Source: an uncultured beta proteobacterium
Lineage (GTDB): Bacteria; Pseudomonadota; Gammaproteobacteria; Burkholderiales; Rhodocyclaceae
DNA: 10,061 nucleotides
Assembly: GCA_903933395.1 (NCBI GenBank)
Contig: CAIZKA010000236.1
Location: forward strand, 1-10,061
Direction: 5' to 3'
Within the stretch, counting starts at the first letter, position 1; each line of letters opens with the position of its first letter. The position numbers and the translations under genes are program-made. This document shows positions 1-6,775 of this stretch, piece after piece. Below the pieces are notes generated by a model. The model did not search any database. It had not been told where the DNA came from and worked only from the letters and a program-made list of their open reading frames with translations.

Positions 1-419
<419 letters not shown>

Positions 420-430
420 TTCCGGTCATC

Positions 431-2170
431 ATGATCGAACGGACGGGCAGCCTGCGGGCTGCCCGTTTTTTCTTGGCGCTGGCCGTTCTGGCCGGCTCCG
501 GCAGGGTTTGGGCGCAGTCCGCACAACCGGAGGCCGCCAGCGGCTTCGCGCCGCGACCCGCGGTGACCAGCGCCGGCTTTATGGTCGTCACGGCGAATGC
601 CCATGCCACCGATGCCGCCGCAGAAATTCTGCAGCTGGGGGGCAATGCCCTGGATGCCGCGATCGCCGCGCAATGGGTGTTGAATCTGGTTGAGCCGCAA
701 TCGTCCGGCATCGGCGGCGGCGGATTCATGTTGCACTGGGATGCGGCGCATCGTCGCGTATCGGCCTGGGATGGCCGCGAGACCGCTCCCCGTGGCGCCG
801 GCGCCGACTTTGCGCGTCGGCCCGACGGTACGCCGGCGACGTTTGCCGAGATTCTGGCGACCGGCAATGCGGTCGGCGTGCCGGGGCTGGCGGCAATGCT
901 CGAGGCGGCGCATCGGCGCCACGGCAAGCTTAAATGGGAACGCCTGCTGCGTCCTGCAATACGGCTTGCAGAAAACGGCTTTGCCATCTCGCCGCGCCTG
1001 CACCAGTTGCTGCGGGACGATTCCTTGCTGCGGCTCGATCCGGCGGCACGTGCGCTCTACTATCTGGAGAACGGCGATGCCAGGCCGGCCGGCGAGATCC
1101 TGCGCAACCCGGAATTCGCCGCTACTCTGCGGGTTATGGGCGCGTCAGGTGCCAGCGCCTTTTATAACGGGGAGGGCGCCGATCGCATTGCGGCAGCGGT
1201 GGCGCAGCGCAGGGGAGCATTGACCGCGGCGGACTTGCACGACTACCGGCCGATCCGGCGACATGCGGTTTGCGGGCCGTACCGCCAATGGCGCATCTGC
1301 GGCATGCCGCCGCCTTCGTCCGGGGGCATCGGTGTCCTGGAGTTGCTGGGATTGCTGGAACGCAGCCAGCTGCCGCCGGATCCCGGCACCGCCGCTGCGA
1401 TTCATCTTTTCGCCGAAGCCGGGCGACTCGTCTACGCCGACCGGGCCCGCTACCTGGCTGACCCCGATTTCATTGCGGTGCCACAGCGTGCGCTGCTGTC
1501 CCCGCGATACTTGGATCGGCGGGCGCGCCTCATCGATCCCCGGCGCAGCATGGGGATTGCCGATCCGGGAGAACTTCCGGCACGTCACTCGCTGGCCGAC
1601 GATGATGCCCCCGAACTGCCGGCGACGACGCATCTCTCGATTGTCGACCGGGCCGGCAATGCGGTGGCCCTGACGAGTTCGATCGAGAGCATGTTCGGTA
1701 GCCGCATCCAGGTCGATGGGTTCCTGCTCAACAATCAACTCACCGATTTTTCACTTGTGGCAGAGCGCGACGGCAAGCCTGTCGCCAATCGCCTGCAGCC
1801 GGGCAAGCGGCCCCTGTCCTCCATGGCGCCGACCCTTGTTTTCGATGCCGGCGGGCGACTTCAGGCCGTGCTGGGTTCGCCCGGAGGCAGCCGGATCATC
1901 AACTATGTCGCGCGTACCCTTGTCGCGTTGCTCGACGGCAAAGCCGAGCCGGCCGCGGCGCTGGCCCTGCCACATGCCGGCAACCGCAACGGGGCCACGG
2001 AAATTGAGAGCGGCAGGGGATCCGAAGAACTGGTGCGGGAACTTGAAAGCCGCGGTCATACGGTGCAGCAGGTCGACATGACCAGCGGCCTGCATCTCAT
2101 CATGCGGGTGGATGATCGGTGGGTCGGTGCGGCCGATCCGCGTCGCGAGGGAGCTGCGCGCGGCGAGTAG
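431..2170 (+). CDS. ggt: Gamma-glutamyltransferase (glutathione hydrolase), secreted
   Basis: The 579-residue protein matches the gamma-glutamyltransferase family of N-terminal nucleophile hydrolases, which cleave or transfer the gamma-glutamyl group of glutathione, usually in the periplasm. The N-terminus looks like a Sec signal peptide: Arg at 4, 9 and 12, a hydrophobic core at about 13-22, and cleavage probably after VWA (26-28). Visible motifs are SSGIGGGGFM (91-100), DGRETAP with the substrate-binding Arg (114-120), and PATTH (397-401), where Thr399 is the expected autoprocessing site and nucleophile. RPLSSMAPT (460-468) and GSPGGSRII (482-490) form the oxyanion and substrate pocket. The stretch between NNQLTDFS and KRPLSSM is somewhat shorter than in E. 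coli Ggt, so the lid loop differs. No clear Shine-Dalgarno precedes ATG 431. GTG at 416, overlapping the hppA stop by 4 nt, is an alternative that would suit translational coupling. Confidence 0.9.
   Translation: MIERTGSLRAARFFLALAVLAGSGRVWAQSAQPEAASGFAPRPAVTSAGFMVVTANAHATDAAAEILQLGGNALDAAIAAQWVLNLVEPQSSGIGGGGFMLHWDAAHRRVSAWDGRETAPRGAGADFARRPDGTPATFAEILATGNAVGVPGLAAMLEAAHRRHGKLKWERLLRPAIRLAENGFAISPRLHQLLRDDSLLRLDPAARALYYLENGDARPAGEILRNPEFAATLRVMGASGASAFYNGEGADRIAAAVAQRRGALTAADLHDYRPIRRHAVCGPYRQWRICGMPPPSSGGIGVLELLGLLERSQLPPDPGTAAAIHLFAEAGRLVYADRARYLADPDFIAVPQRALLSPRYLDRRARLIDPRRSMGIADPGELPARHSLADDDAPELPATTHLSIVDRAGNAVALTSSIESMFGSRIQVDGFLLNNQLTDFSLVAERDGKPVANRLQPGKRPLSSMAPTLVFDAGGRLQAVLGSPGGSRIINYVARTLVALLDGKAEPAAALALPHAGNRNGATEIESGRGSEELVRELESRGHTVQQVDMTSGLHLIMRVDDRWVGAADPRREGAARGE
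443..471 (+). terminator. Rho-independent terminator after hppA, inside ggt codons
   Basis: A perfect 10-bp stem, ACGGGCAGCC (443-452) with GGCTGCCCGT (457-466), closes a 4-nt TGCG loop and runs into six T residues (466-471). This is a textbook intrinsic terminator for hppA. It overlaps the assigned 5' end of ggt, where the same bases encode about residues 5-14 of the signal peptide. Confidence 0.85.
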
Positions 2171-3706
2171 TCAGGCAGACTGGCGGCGGAAATCCCGCGG
2201 CCGGAAGCCCAGCAGCCACAGCGTCGCGAAGTAGCTCAGGATCCCCGCCAGGACGATGGCCGACAGTTGCAGCACGCGCTGACCGCCGTTCATCGCCAGC
2301 CAAGCCGCATCGCCGGCGCTGGCAAAGTAGAGCACGTTACCGAGGACGATGAGCGCGGCGAGAAGTTTCAGCATGAACACTCCCCATCCGGCTTGCGGCT
2401 GATACACCCCGCGCTGACGCAAGCCGCGCCAGAGCATGCCGGCGTTGAAGCAGGAGGCCAGCCCTATCGACAGCGCCAGTCCGGCGTGCTTGAGCCAGCC
2501 GATGAAGGCAAAGTTCATCAGTTGCGTCAGCGCCAGCGTGACGAGGGCGATTTTCACCGGCGTGCGTATGTCCTGTCTGGCGTAGAAACCCGGAGCCAGA
2601 ACCTTGACCAGAATCAGGCCGGTCAGACCGATCGAGTAAGCGACCAGCGCCTCACGCGTGCGCAGCACGTCGCCAGCGGCAAACGCGCCGTACTGAAACA
2701 GCGTCGCCAGCAAGGGAAGCGCCAGCATCGCCAGCGCCAGGGATGCCGGCAGCGTCAGCATCAGGGTCAGGCGCAGGCCCCAGTCCAGCAACGCCGAAAA
2801 GTCCTCCGTCCGACCGCTGGAATGCGTCTTGGCCAGGCTGGGCAACAAAATGGTGCCCAGTGCGGCGCCGAGCAGGCCGGCCGGGAACTCCATGAGCCGG
2901 TCTGCGTAATAGAGCCAGGAGACGCTGCCGCTTTCCAGGAAGGACGCGAAGATGGTGTTGATCAGCAGGCTGATTTGCGCCACGGAAACGCCCAGTACGG
3001 CAGGTGCCATAAGTTTGAGGACGCGCTGCACGCCCGCGTCTCGCCAGACCAGGTCGAAGCGCGGCAACATGCCGATTTTCGCCAGTGCGGGCAGTTGGAT
3101 TGCCAGTTGCAGGGCACCGCCCAGAAGCACCGCCCAGGCCAGGGCCAGGACGGGCGGATCGAACCTGGGCGCGGCGAACAGCGCCTTGCCTATCATGGAC
3201 AGGTTCAGCAGCACCGGCGTGAAGGCAGGCAGGGCGAAGCGGCTCCAGGTGTTGAGGATGCCTGCGGCCATGGCCACCAGCGACATGAACAGGATGTAGG
3301 GAAAAGTGATCCGGGTCAGTTCGACAGTGAGTTGGAACTTGTCTGCGTCGGCGCTGAAGCCCGGCGCCGTGACGGCGATCAATACCGGCGCAGCGGCCAT
3401 GCCGATCGCACTGACGAGGACCAGGGCGAGGACGAGCACACTGGCGACGCGATCGACGAGGGTTTTCGTCTCGATTTCCCCGCGGCGATTGCGGTATTCG
3501 GCGAGGATGGGGACGAAGGCCTGGGAAAAAGCTCCCTCGGCAAACAGGCGGCGCAGCAGGTTGGGCAGGCGGAAAGCGACGAAGAAAGCGTCGGTCATCA
3601 TGCCGGCGCCGAAGGTTCTGGCGATCACGAAGTCGCGGACAAAGCCAAGGATGCGGGATAGCAGGGTCATCCCGCTGACGGTGACCAGGGCTCGAAGCAG
3701 GTTCAT
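2171..3706 (-). CDS. murJ: Lipid II flippase MurJ (MviN)
   Basis: This 511-residue polytopic inner-membrane protein moves the peptidoglycan precursor lipid II from the cytoplasmic to the periplasmic face of the membrane. It belongs to the MOP exporter superfamily and has the same length as E. coli MurJ. Functionally important residues known in E. coli sit at the same positions: Arg18 and Arg24 in SRILGFVRD, Asp39 in TDAFF, Arg52 in PNLLRR and Arg270 in YYADRLMEFP. Other family blocks include FAEGAFSQAFVPILAEY (about 55-71), TAPGF (113-117), ITFPYIL (133-139) and VLAPGFYARQDIRTPVKIA. The start at 3706 gives the standard MNLLRALVTVSGM beginning; its ribosome binding site is weak. It is divergent from rpsT across 100 bp and convergent with ggt, with no bases between the two stop codons. 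Confidence 0.97.
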   Translation of the reverse strand: MNLLRALVTVSGMTLLSRILGFVRDFVIARTFGAGMMTDAFFVAFRLPNLLRRLFAEGAFSQAFVPILAEYRNRRGEIETKTLVDRVASVLVLALVLVSAIGMAAAPVLIAVTAPGFSADADKFQLTVELTRITFPYILFMSLVAMAAGILNTWSRFALPAFTPVLLNLSMIGKALFAAPRFDPPVLALAWAVLLGGALQLAIQLPALAKIGMLPRFDLVWRDAGVQRVLKLMAPAVLGVSVAQISLLINTIFASFLESGSVSWLYYADRLMEFPAGLLGAALGTILLPSLAKTHSSGRTEDFSALLDWGLRLTLMLTLPASLALAMLALPLLATLFQYGAFAAGDVLRTREALVAYSIGLTGLILVKVLAPGFYARQDIRTPVKIALVTLALTQLMNFAFIGWLKHAGLALSIGLASCFNAGMLWRGLRQRGVYQPQAGWGVFMLKLLAALIVLGNVLYFASAGDAAWLAMNGGQRVLQLSAIVLAGILSYFATLWLLGFRPRDFRRQSA

Positions 3707-3744
3707 GCCGGCATGTTATCCGGGATGTCGCCGGCAGAAGCCGC

Positions 3745-3773
3745 TTGCAATGGGCGGAAGACCCCCCTATAAT
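3745..3773 (+). promoter_or_regulatory. Sigma-70 promoter of rpsT with GC-rich discriminator
   Basis: The -35 box TTGCAA (3745-3750) and consensus -10 box TATAAT (3768-3773) are separated by exactly 17 nt. The next seven bases (3774-3780) are all G or C, and transcription would start near 3780, giving a leader of about 26 nt. GC-rich discriminators are typical of stable-RNA and ribosomal-protein promoters repressed by ppGpp, so stringent control is a reasonable inference. Confidence 0.85.
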
Positions 3774-3806
3774 CGCGCGCTTTCCCAAGATCTACCGGAT
3801 ACCGAC

Positions 3807-4067
3807 ATGGCCAATACCGTCCAAGCCCGCAAACGTGCCCGTCAAGCGACCGAGCAGCGCGCTCATAACATGAGCCTGCGTTCGACTTTGCGCACTGCAA
3901 TCAAGAAGGTGCGCAAGGCGATCGAGGCCGGCGACAAGAGCGCTGCACAGGCCGTCTTCAAGGAGTCGCAGCCTGTGATCGACTCCATCGCCGACAAGAA
4001 CATCGTGCACAAGAACCTCGCTGCGCGCCAGAAGAGCCGTCTCTCTGCGGCGATCAAGGCACTCTAA
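3807..4067 (+). CDS. rpsT: 30S ribosomal protein S20
   Basis: The 86-residue, very basic protein is S20, which binds 16S rRNA in the body of the small subunit and is needed for efficient subunit assembly. It shows the family pattern throughout: the MANTVQARKRARQ start, the NMSLRSTLRTAIKKVRKAI helix, the acidic turn AGDKSAA, and the closing IVHKNLAARQKSRLS segment, all in three long helices. Length agrees with E. coli S20 (87 residues). The frame is open much further upstream, but ATG 3807 gives the canonical N-terminus and lies about 26 nt after the predicted transcription start. No strong Shine-Dalgarno is evident. E. coli rpsT also has a poor initiation region and is translationally autoregulated; whether that applies here is unknown. 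The gene has its own promoter and terminator and appears monocistronic. Confidence 0.98.
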   Translation: MANTVQARKRARQATEQRAHNMSLRSTLRTAIKKVRKAIEAGDKSAAQAVFKESQPVIDSIADKNIVHKNLAARQKSRLSAAIKAL

Positions 4068-4097
4068 ACGCCGCTGGCGCGCAAGCGCTGAAACAAG

Positions 4098-4129
4098 AAG
4101 GCTGTTCCTTTGCGGGGGCAGCCTTTTTT
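4098..4129 (+). terminator. Rho-independent terminator of rpsT
   Basis: The left arm AAGGCTGTTCC (4098-4108) pairs with GGGGCAGCCTT (4115-4125). It gives an 11-bp stem with two G-T pairs and a 6-nt loop (4109-4114), and merges into six T residues at 4124-4129. It begins 30 nt after the rpsT stop. Confidence 0.88.
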
Positions 4130-4130
4130 A

Positions 4131-4262
4131 GTTACGGCGTAACGCCTACTTCGTAGGCATTAGCCTTCTCTGAAACTCCGCTTCGCTCCGTTTTCATTGG
4201 TGCGCCCGGGCCGGACCTTGCTGAAAAGTCTCCTCAGGGCAGAAGACTTCTACGCTGCCTTG
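4131..4262. other. Hairpin-rich noncoding block between rpsT and the small gene
   Basis: No gene is visible here. Direct reading shows a row of inverted repeats: GTTAC-GGC-GTAAC (4131-4143), immediately followed by GCCTAC-TTC-GTAGGC (4144-4158), then the palindrome GCCCGGGC (4204-4211). After these comes an 8-bp stem, CAGGGCAG (4235-4242) with CTGCCTTG (4255-4262), which contains one G-T pair. A competing pair, AAGTCT (4226-4231) with AGACTT (4244-4249), cannot form at the same time. A short direct repeat CTCCG-CTTCG-CTCCG lies at 4176-4190. The block starts directly after the rpsT T-run. It could be an interspersed palindromic repeat, a small RNA or the remnant of one; the sequence alone does not decide. 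Confidence 0.5.
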
Positions 4263-4322
4263 CAGAAATACCACTATTGGCATAATTCTAGTTAAAATAT
4301 TCATCTAAATTAGACAAATAGC

Positions 4323-4351
4323 TTGAATTTATCGAAGTCACTGCATATACT
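4323..4351 (+). promoter_or_regulatory. Sigma-70 promoter of the 73-residue gene
   Basis: The -35 box TTGAAT (4323-4328) and -10 box TATACT (4346-4351) are 17 nt apart, in an AT-rich island (about 4275-4382) unlike the GC-rich surroundings. Two inverted repeats flank it: TCTAA-A-TTAGA (4304-4314), just upstream of the -35, and TTCAA-CTTGA-TTGAA (4354-4368), at the expected transcription start. These are plausible operator sites. An AGGGG ribosome binding site follows at 4374-4378. Confidence 0.7.
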
Positions 4352-4382
4352 CATTCAACTTGATTGAAGTGAAAGGGGTTTT

Positions 4383-4604
4383 ATGCAATCCCATCAATTC
4401 ATAAAATACGCATTCCGGATCCGGACCCGGCAGGGAGTTGTCGTGGATAATCTGATGATCCATGGCAGCGATGAACATGACGCCCAGCGCAAGCTGCGGC
4501 AGGTCTACCACAACTGCCAGATCATCGACTGCGTTTGCCACCATGGCAGCGTTCGCGTGCCGGTGGCCAGCTTCGAGGAAGTCGCAAACCTCATTGTTCG
4601 CTGA
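4383..4604 (+). CDS. Hypothetical protein, 73 residues, Cys/His-rich centre
   Basis: I do not recognise this protein. ATG 4383 follows an AGGGG ribosome binding site (4374-4378) by four T residues and a good sigma-70 promoter about 30 nt further up, so expression is likely. The predicted pattern is two short strands (about 6-14 and 18-26, with RIRTRQGVVVDNLMIHG), a charged helix (about 30-44, DEHDAQRKLRQVYHN), a third strand and a short C-terminal helix (about 63-71). This would be a compact alpha/beta fold with no signal peptide or membrane segment. Residues C45, C50, C52, H53 and H54 form a CX4CXCHH cluster that could bind a metal, though this is only inferred. No terminator lies between its stop and the convergent parA-like gene, 35 nt away. 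The overlapping minus-strand reading frame at 4338-4784 is less credible. Confidence 0.72.
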   Translation: MQSHQFIKYAFRIRTRQGVVVDNLMIHGSDEHDAQRKLRQVYHNCQIIDCVCHHGSVRVPVASFEEVANLIVR

Positions 4605-4639
4605 GCCGGTTGCGGCCTGCAAGTATCCCTGCGGCGGCG

Positions 4640-5401
4640 TCAGATGAATCGCGCCGCGCGCAATTCCCCCATCAATGCCAGATAGTCCTGCGCCCCCCGG
4701 CTTGTCGGGTGGTGGGAAAAGATGTCGCGGTTCAGCGCCGGCGCTTCGGCGATGGCCACGTTTTCTGAGATCACGGTTTCGCACAGTTCGGCGCCGAACT
4801 GCTGGCGCAAACGTTCCTGGATGTCGAAGCTCATCTTGCGGCGGCGATCAAACCGCGTCAGCAGGTAGCGCCGTTCGATGCGCCTTTTCAGTACCGGCTC
4901 GAGGGCCTTCAGGGTATGTTCGATCTGCAGGGCGCCGCGCAACGAAAGATAGTCCGATGACACGGGAATCAGCATCCGGTCTGCAGCGAAGATCGCGTTG
5001 AGGGAGAGAACGCCCAGAAACGGGCAGCAGTCGATCAGGGCGGTCTCTTCTCCGCCGGAGGCTTCAAGCACCTGCAAGCCGGCACTAAGCCGGTTGAGAA
5101 TGGCCGGTCCCTTGCCGAATATGGAGTCGACCTTGATCAGCTCTGCGTGCGCCGGGATCAGGCGGCCGACGCCTTCCCAGATGACGGCGAGTTCCTCAAG
5201 CGGCCGGTTGTCCTGATAGAGCGCGAACACGCTGTTGTGCGCTTCGCCCAGCGCCTTGCCATGGACGGCCGACAAATGCGCCTGCGGGTCGAGATCGACC
5301 AGCAAGGTCGGCGCAGAATCCCGTGCCAGCGCGGCGGCGAGGTTGAGTACCGTGGTGGTCTTGCCGACCCCGCCCTTCTGGTTGAATACCGCCATCCTCA
5401 C
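4640..5401 (-). CDS. Orphan ParA/MinD-family ATPase (Soj-like)
   Basis: The 253-residue protein is a ParA-type deviant Walker ATPase, a family that dimerises on ATP and positions chromosomes, plasmids or protein complexes on the nucleoid or membrane. Motifs are KGGVGKTT (9-16, deviant Walker A with signature Lys9), VDLDPQ (35-40, Walker A'), LIDCCPFLG (122-130, Walker B region) and the C-terminal EAPALN...SRGAQDYLALM block. Most relatives have a Pro where the second Cys of DCCP stands. I chose GTG 5401 because GGAGG (5414-5410 on this strand) lies 8 nt upstream and the start gives MRMAVFNQKGG, normal for the family. The frame stays open to a TTG at 5470, and ATG 5395 is also possible. No ParB or centromere-like repeat lies beside it, so a cargo other than chromosome or plasmid DNA is possible. 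Confidence 0.88.
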   Translation of the reverse strand: MRMAVFNQKGGVGKTTTVLNLAAALARDSAPTLLVDLDPQAHLSAVHGKALGEAHNSVFALYQDNRPLEELAVIWEGVGRLIPAHAELIKVDSIFGKGPAILNRLSAGLQVLEASGGEETALIDCCPFLGVLSLNAIFAADRMLIPVSSDYLSLRGALQIEHTLKALEPVLKRRIERRYLLTRFDRRRKMSFDIQERLRQQFGAELCETVISENVAIAEAPALNRDIFSHHPTSRGAQDYLALMGELRAARFI

Positions 5402-5409
5402 TGCCGCGT

Positions 5410-5414
5410 CCTCC
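5410..5414 (-). promoter_or_regulatory. Shine-Dalgarno deciding the parA-like start
   Basis: On the minus strand GGAGG stands 8 nt before GTG 5401 and 14 nt before ATG 5395. The upstream TTG at 5470 has no comparable site. This favours GTG as the start. Confidence 0.65.
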
Positions 5415-5450
5415 GCTGTTGCGCTCTGTACAGGGGCAAATTTTTCACTT

Positions 5451-5456
5451 AGTATA
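5451..5456 (-). promoter_or_regulatory. Possible -10 box of the parA-like gene
   Basis: TATACT reads on the minus strand at 5456-5451, about 50 nt before GTG 5401, but no recognisable -35 lies 16-18 nt further up. If used, transcription would start near 5444, downstream of the TTG at 5470, excluding that longer start. Confidence 0.35.
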
Positions 5457-5472
5457 GAGGCGTTTATCAAGC

Positions 5473-5511
5473 ACGGCGGCCGCGTTGCTCTTCGGCCGCC
5501 GTATGTTTTTT
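5473..5511 (+). terminator. Strong rightward terminator-like hairpin upstream of argD
   Basis: A perfect 10-bp GC-rich stem, ACGGCGGCCG (5473-5482) with CGGCCGCCGT (5493-5502), has a 10-nt loop and is followed, after ATG, by six T residues (5506-5511). The polarity fits rightward transcription only. No rightward gene ends close by: the nearest is the 73-residue gene, 870 nt upstream. It may stop transcripts running antisense through the parA-like gene, or insulate or attenuate the arginine operon. Confidence 0.65.
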
Positions 5512-5540
5512 GCGTGGAGCTTTAGTTGCGGTCGCGGTGC

Positions 5541-5568
5541 TTGACGCCGACAAGGCCGGCATTACCCT
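5541..5568 (+). promoter_or_regulatory. Candidate promoter of the argD operon
   Basis: TTGACG (5541-5546) matches the -35 consensus well. TACCCT (5563-5568), 16 nt downstream, is a weak -10. The start site would be near 5575, after the hairpin at 5473-5511, with a leader of about 26 nt to ATG 5601. I see no clear arginine-repressor operator. Confidence 0.42.
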
Positions 5569-5600
5569 ACACTGAAACAACGTTTTCGCGGAGTGCATTC

Positions 5601-6773
5601 ATGCCGCATCTGATGAATACCTACGGGCGCCTGCCGGTCGCCTTTTCCCACGGACAGGGTTGCCGCCTGTTCGACGAACAGGGCAAGTCCTATCTCGATG
5701 CCCTGGCGGGCATCGCGGTCAATACGCTGGGCCACAATCATCCGCGACTGGTGAAGGCCTTGAGCGGGCAGGTCGGCCGCCTCATGCACGTGTCGAACCT
5801 CTATTCCATCAGAGAGGCGGAAGCCGCTTCCGATCGCCTTGCCGCATTGTCCGCCATGGATGAGGTGTTCTTCTGCAATTCCGGCTGCGAGGCCAACGAG
5901 GCCGCGATCAAGCTGGCGCGCATGTACGGTCACCGGCAGGGGATCGAGCAACCTGCGATCGTGGTCATGGAGCAGGCCTTCCACGGCCGCACGCTGGCCA
6001 CGCTTTCGGCCACCGGCAACCGCAAGGTGCAGGCGGGCTTCGAGCCGCTGGTGACCGGTTTCGTGCGCGTTCCTTTCGATGACCTTGCCGCAATCGAGCA
6101 GCTCGCCGCGCGCAATCCGAACATTGTGGCGGTGCTGTTCGAACCCATCCAGGGCGAGGGCGGCATCAACCTGGCGCACAAGGATTTCATGCGTTCGCTG
6201 CGGGCGATCTGCGATCAGAAGAACTGGCTGTTCATGGTCGACGAGGTGCAATGCGGTATCGGTCGCACCGGTGCCTGGTTCGCCCATCAGCATGCCGGCA
6301 TCGTTCCGGATGTCATGACCCTGGCCAAGGGCCTCGGTTCCGGCGTGCCGATCGGAGCGTGTCTGGCTGCTGGGCGCGCCGCGAGCGTGTTCAAGCCGGG
6401 CAATCATGGTTCCACCTTCGGCGGCAATCCGCTGGCCTGTGTCGCGGCAATGACGACGCTGGACGTCATTGAAGCCGACGGCCTGATGGCGCATGCGCAC
6501 AAGCTGGGCGTAGCGATTCGCGCCGGCCTGAAGAGTGGCCTGGCCGGCGTTCCCGGATTCGTCGAAGTGCGCGGCGACGGCCTGATGATCGGCGTCGAAC
6601 TCGATCGTCCCTGCGGCGACCTGGTCAAGCGGGCGCTGGCTTCCGGCCTGCTGATCAACGTCACGGCCGAGAAGGTCGTGCGCCTGCTGCCGCCGCTGGT
6701 CATGAGCGACGCCGAGGGCGCCGAACTGGTGGCCATGCTGGTGCCGCTGATCAAAGAGTTCCTCGCGACCTGA
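5601..6773 (+). CDS. argD: Acetylornithine aminotransferase
   Basis: The 390-residue protein is a class III PLP-dependent aminotransferase. It converts N-acetylglutamate 5-semialdehyde and glutamate to N-acetylornithine and 2-oxoglutarate, a cytoplasmic step of arginine synthesis; relatives also serve the succinyl-diaminopimelate step of lysine synthesis. Motifs are GHNHP (44-48), NSGCEANEAA (93-102, phosphate/PLP loop), HGRT (128-131), VDEVQCGIGRTG (213-224, Asp214 contacting the PLP ring nitrogen), LAKGLGSGVPIGA (241-253, PLP lysine Lys243) and GSTFGGNPLAC (270-280). The ATG at 5601 is preceded by GGAG (5590-5593) at 7-nt spacing. The frame extends to a TTG at 5526, but that start lacks a ribosome binding site and adds non-family sequence. 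The gene leads a cluster with argF only 2 nt behind it, which supports ArgD over other class III enzymes. Confidence 0.95.
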   Translation: MPHLMNTYGRLPVAFSHGQGCRLFDEQGKSYLDALAGIAVNTLGHNHPRLVKALSGQVGRLMHVSNLYSIREAEAASDRLAALSAMDEVFFCNSGCEANEAAIKLARMYGHRQGIEQPAIVVMEQAFHGRTLATLSATGNRKVQAGFEPLVTGFVRVPFDDLAAIEQLAARNPNIVAVLFEPIQGEGGINLAHKDFMRSLRAICDQKNWLFMVDEVQCGIGRTGAWFAHQHAGIVPDVMTLAKGLGSGVPIGACLAAGRAASVFKPGNHGSTFGGNPLACVAAMTTLDVIEADGLMAHAHKLGVAIRAGLKSGLAGVPGFVEVRGDGLMIGVELDRPCGDLVKRALASGLLINVTAEKVVRLLPPLVMSDAEGAELVAMLVPLIKEFLAT

Positions 6774-6775
6774 TC

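Noticed and set aside
2267..3661. Long plus-strand reading frame opposite murJ (464 codons)
   Set aside because: It is the antisense of a clear MurJ, is rich in Gln, Arg and Gly with no domain pattern, and has no ribosome binding site; long antisense frames are expected in GC-rich DNA.
3306..3806. Extension of the S20 frame upstream to 3306
   Set aside because: It runs antisense to murJ; ATG 3807 gives the exact S20 N-terminus and follows a clear promoter.
4338..4784. Minus-strand reading frame of 148 codons over the small gene and the end of the parA-like gene
   Set aside because: It overlaps both better-supported genes, is unlike a folded protein family, and has no ribosome binding site; the plus-strand 73-residue gene has promoter and ribosome binding site.
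5402..5470. Longer parA-like start at TTG 5470
   Set aside because: It adds 23 residues before the usual MAVFNQKGG-type beginning and has no Shine-Dalgarno, whereas GTG 5401 has GGAGG at 8 nt.
5526..5600. Longer argD start at TTG 5526
   Set aside because: It would add 25 residues unlike ArgD, has no Shine-Dalgarno and spans the candidate promoter; ATG 5601 has GGAG at 7 nt and gives the family N-terminus.
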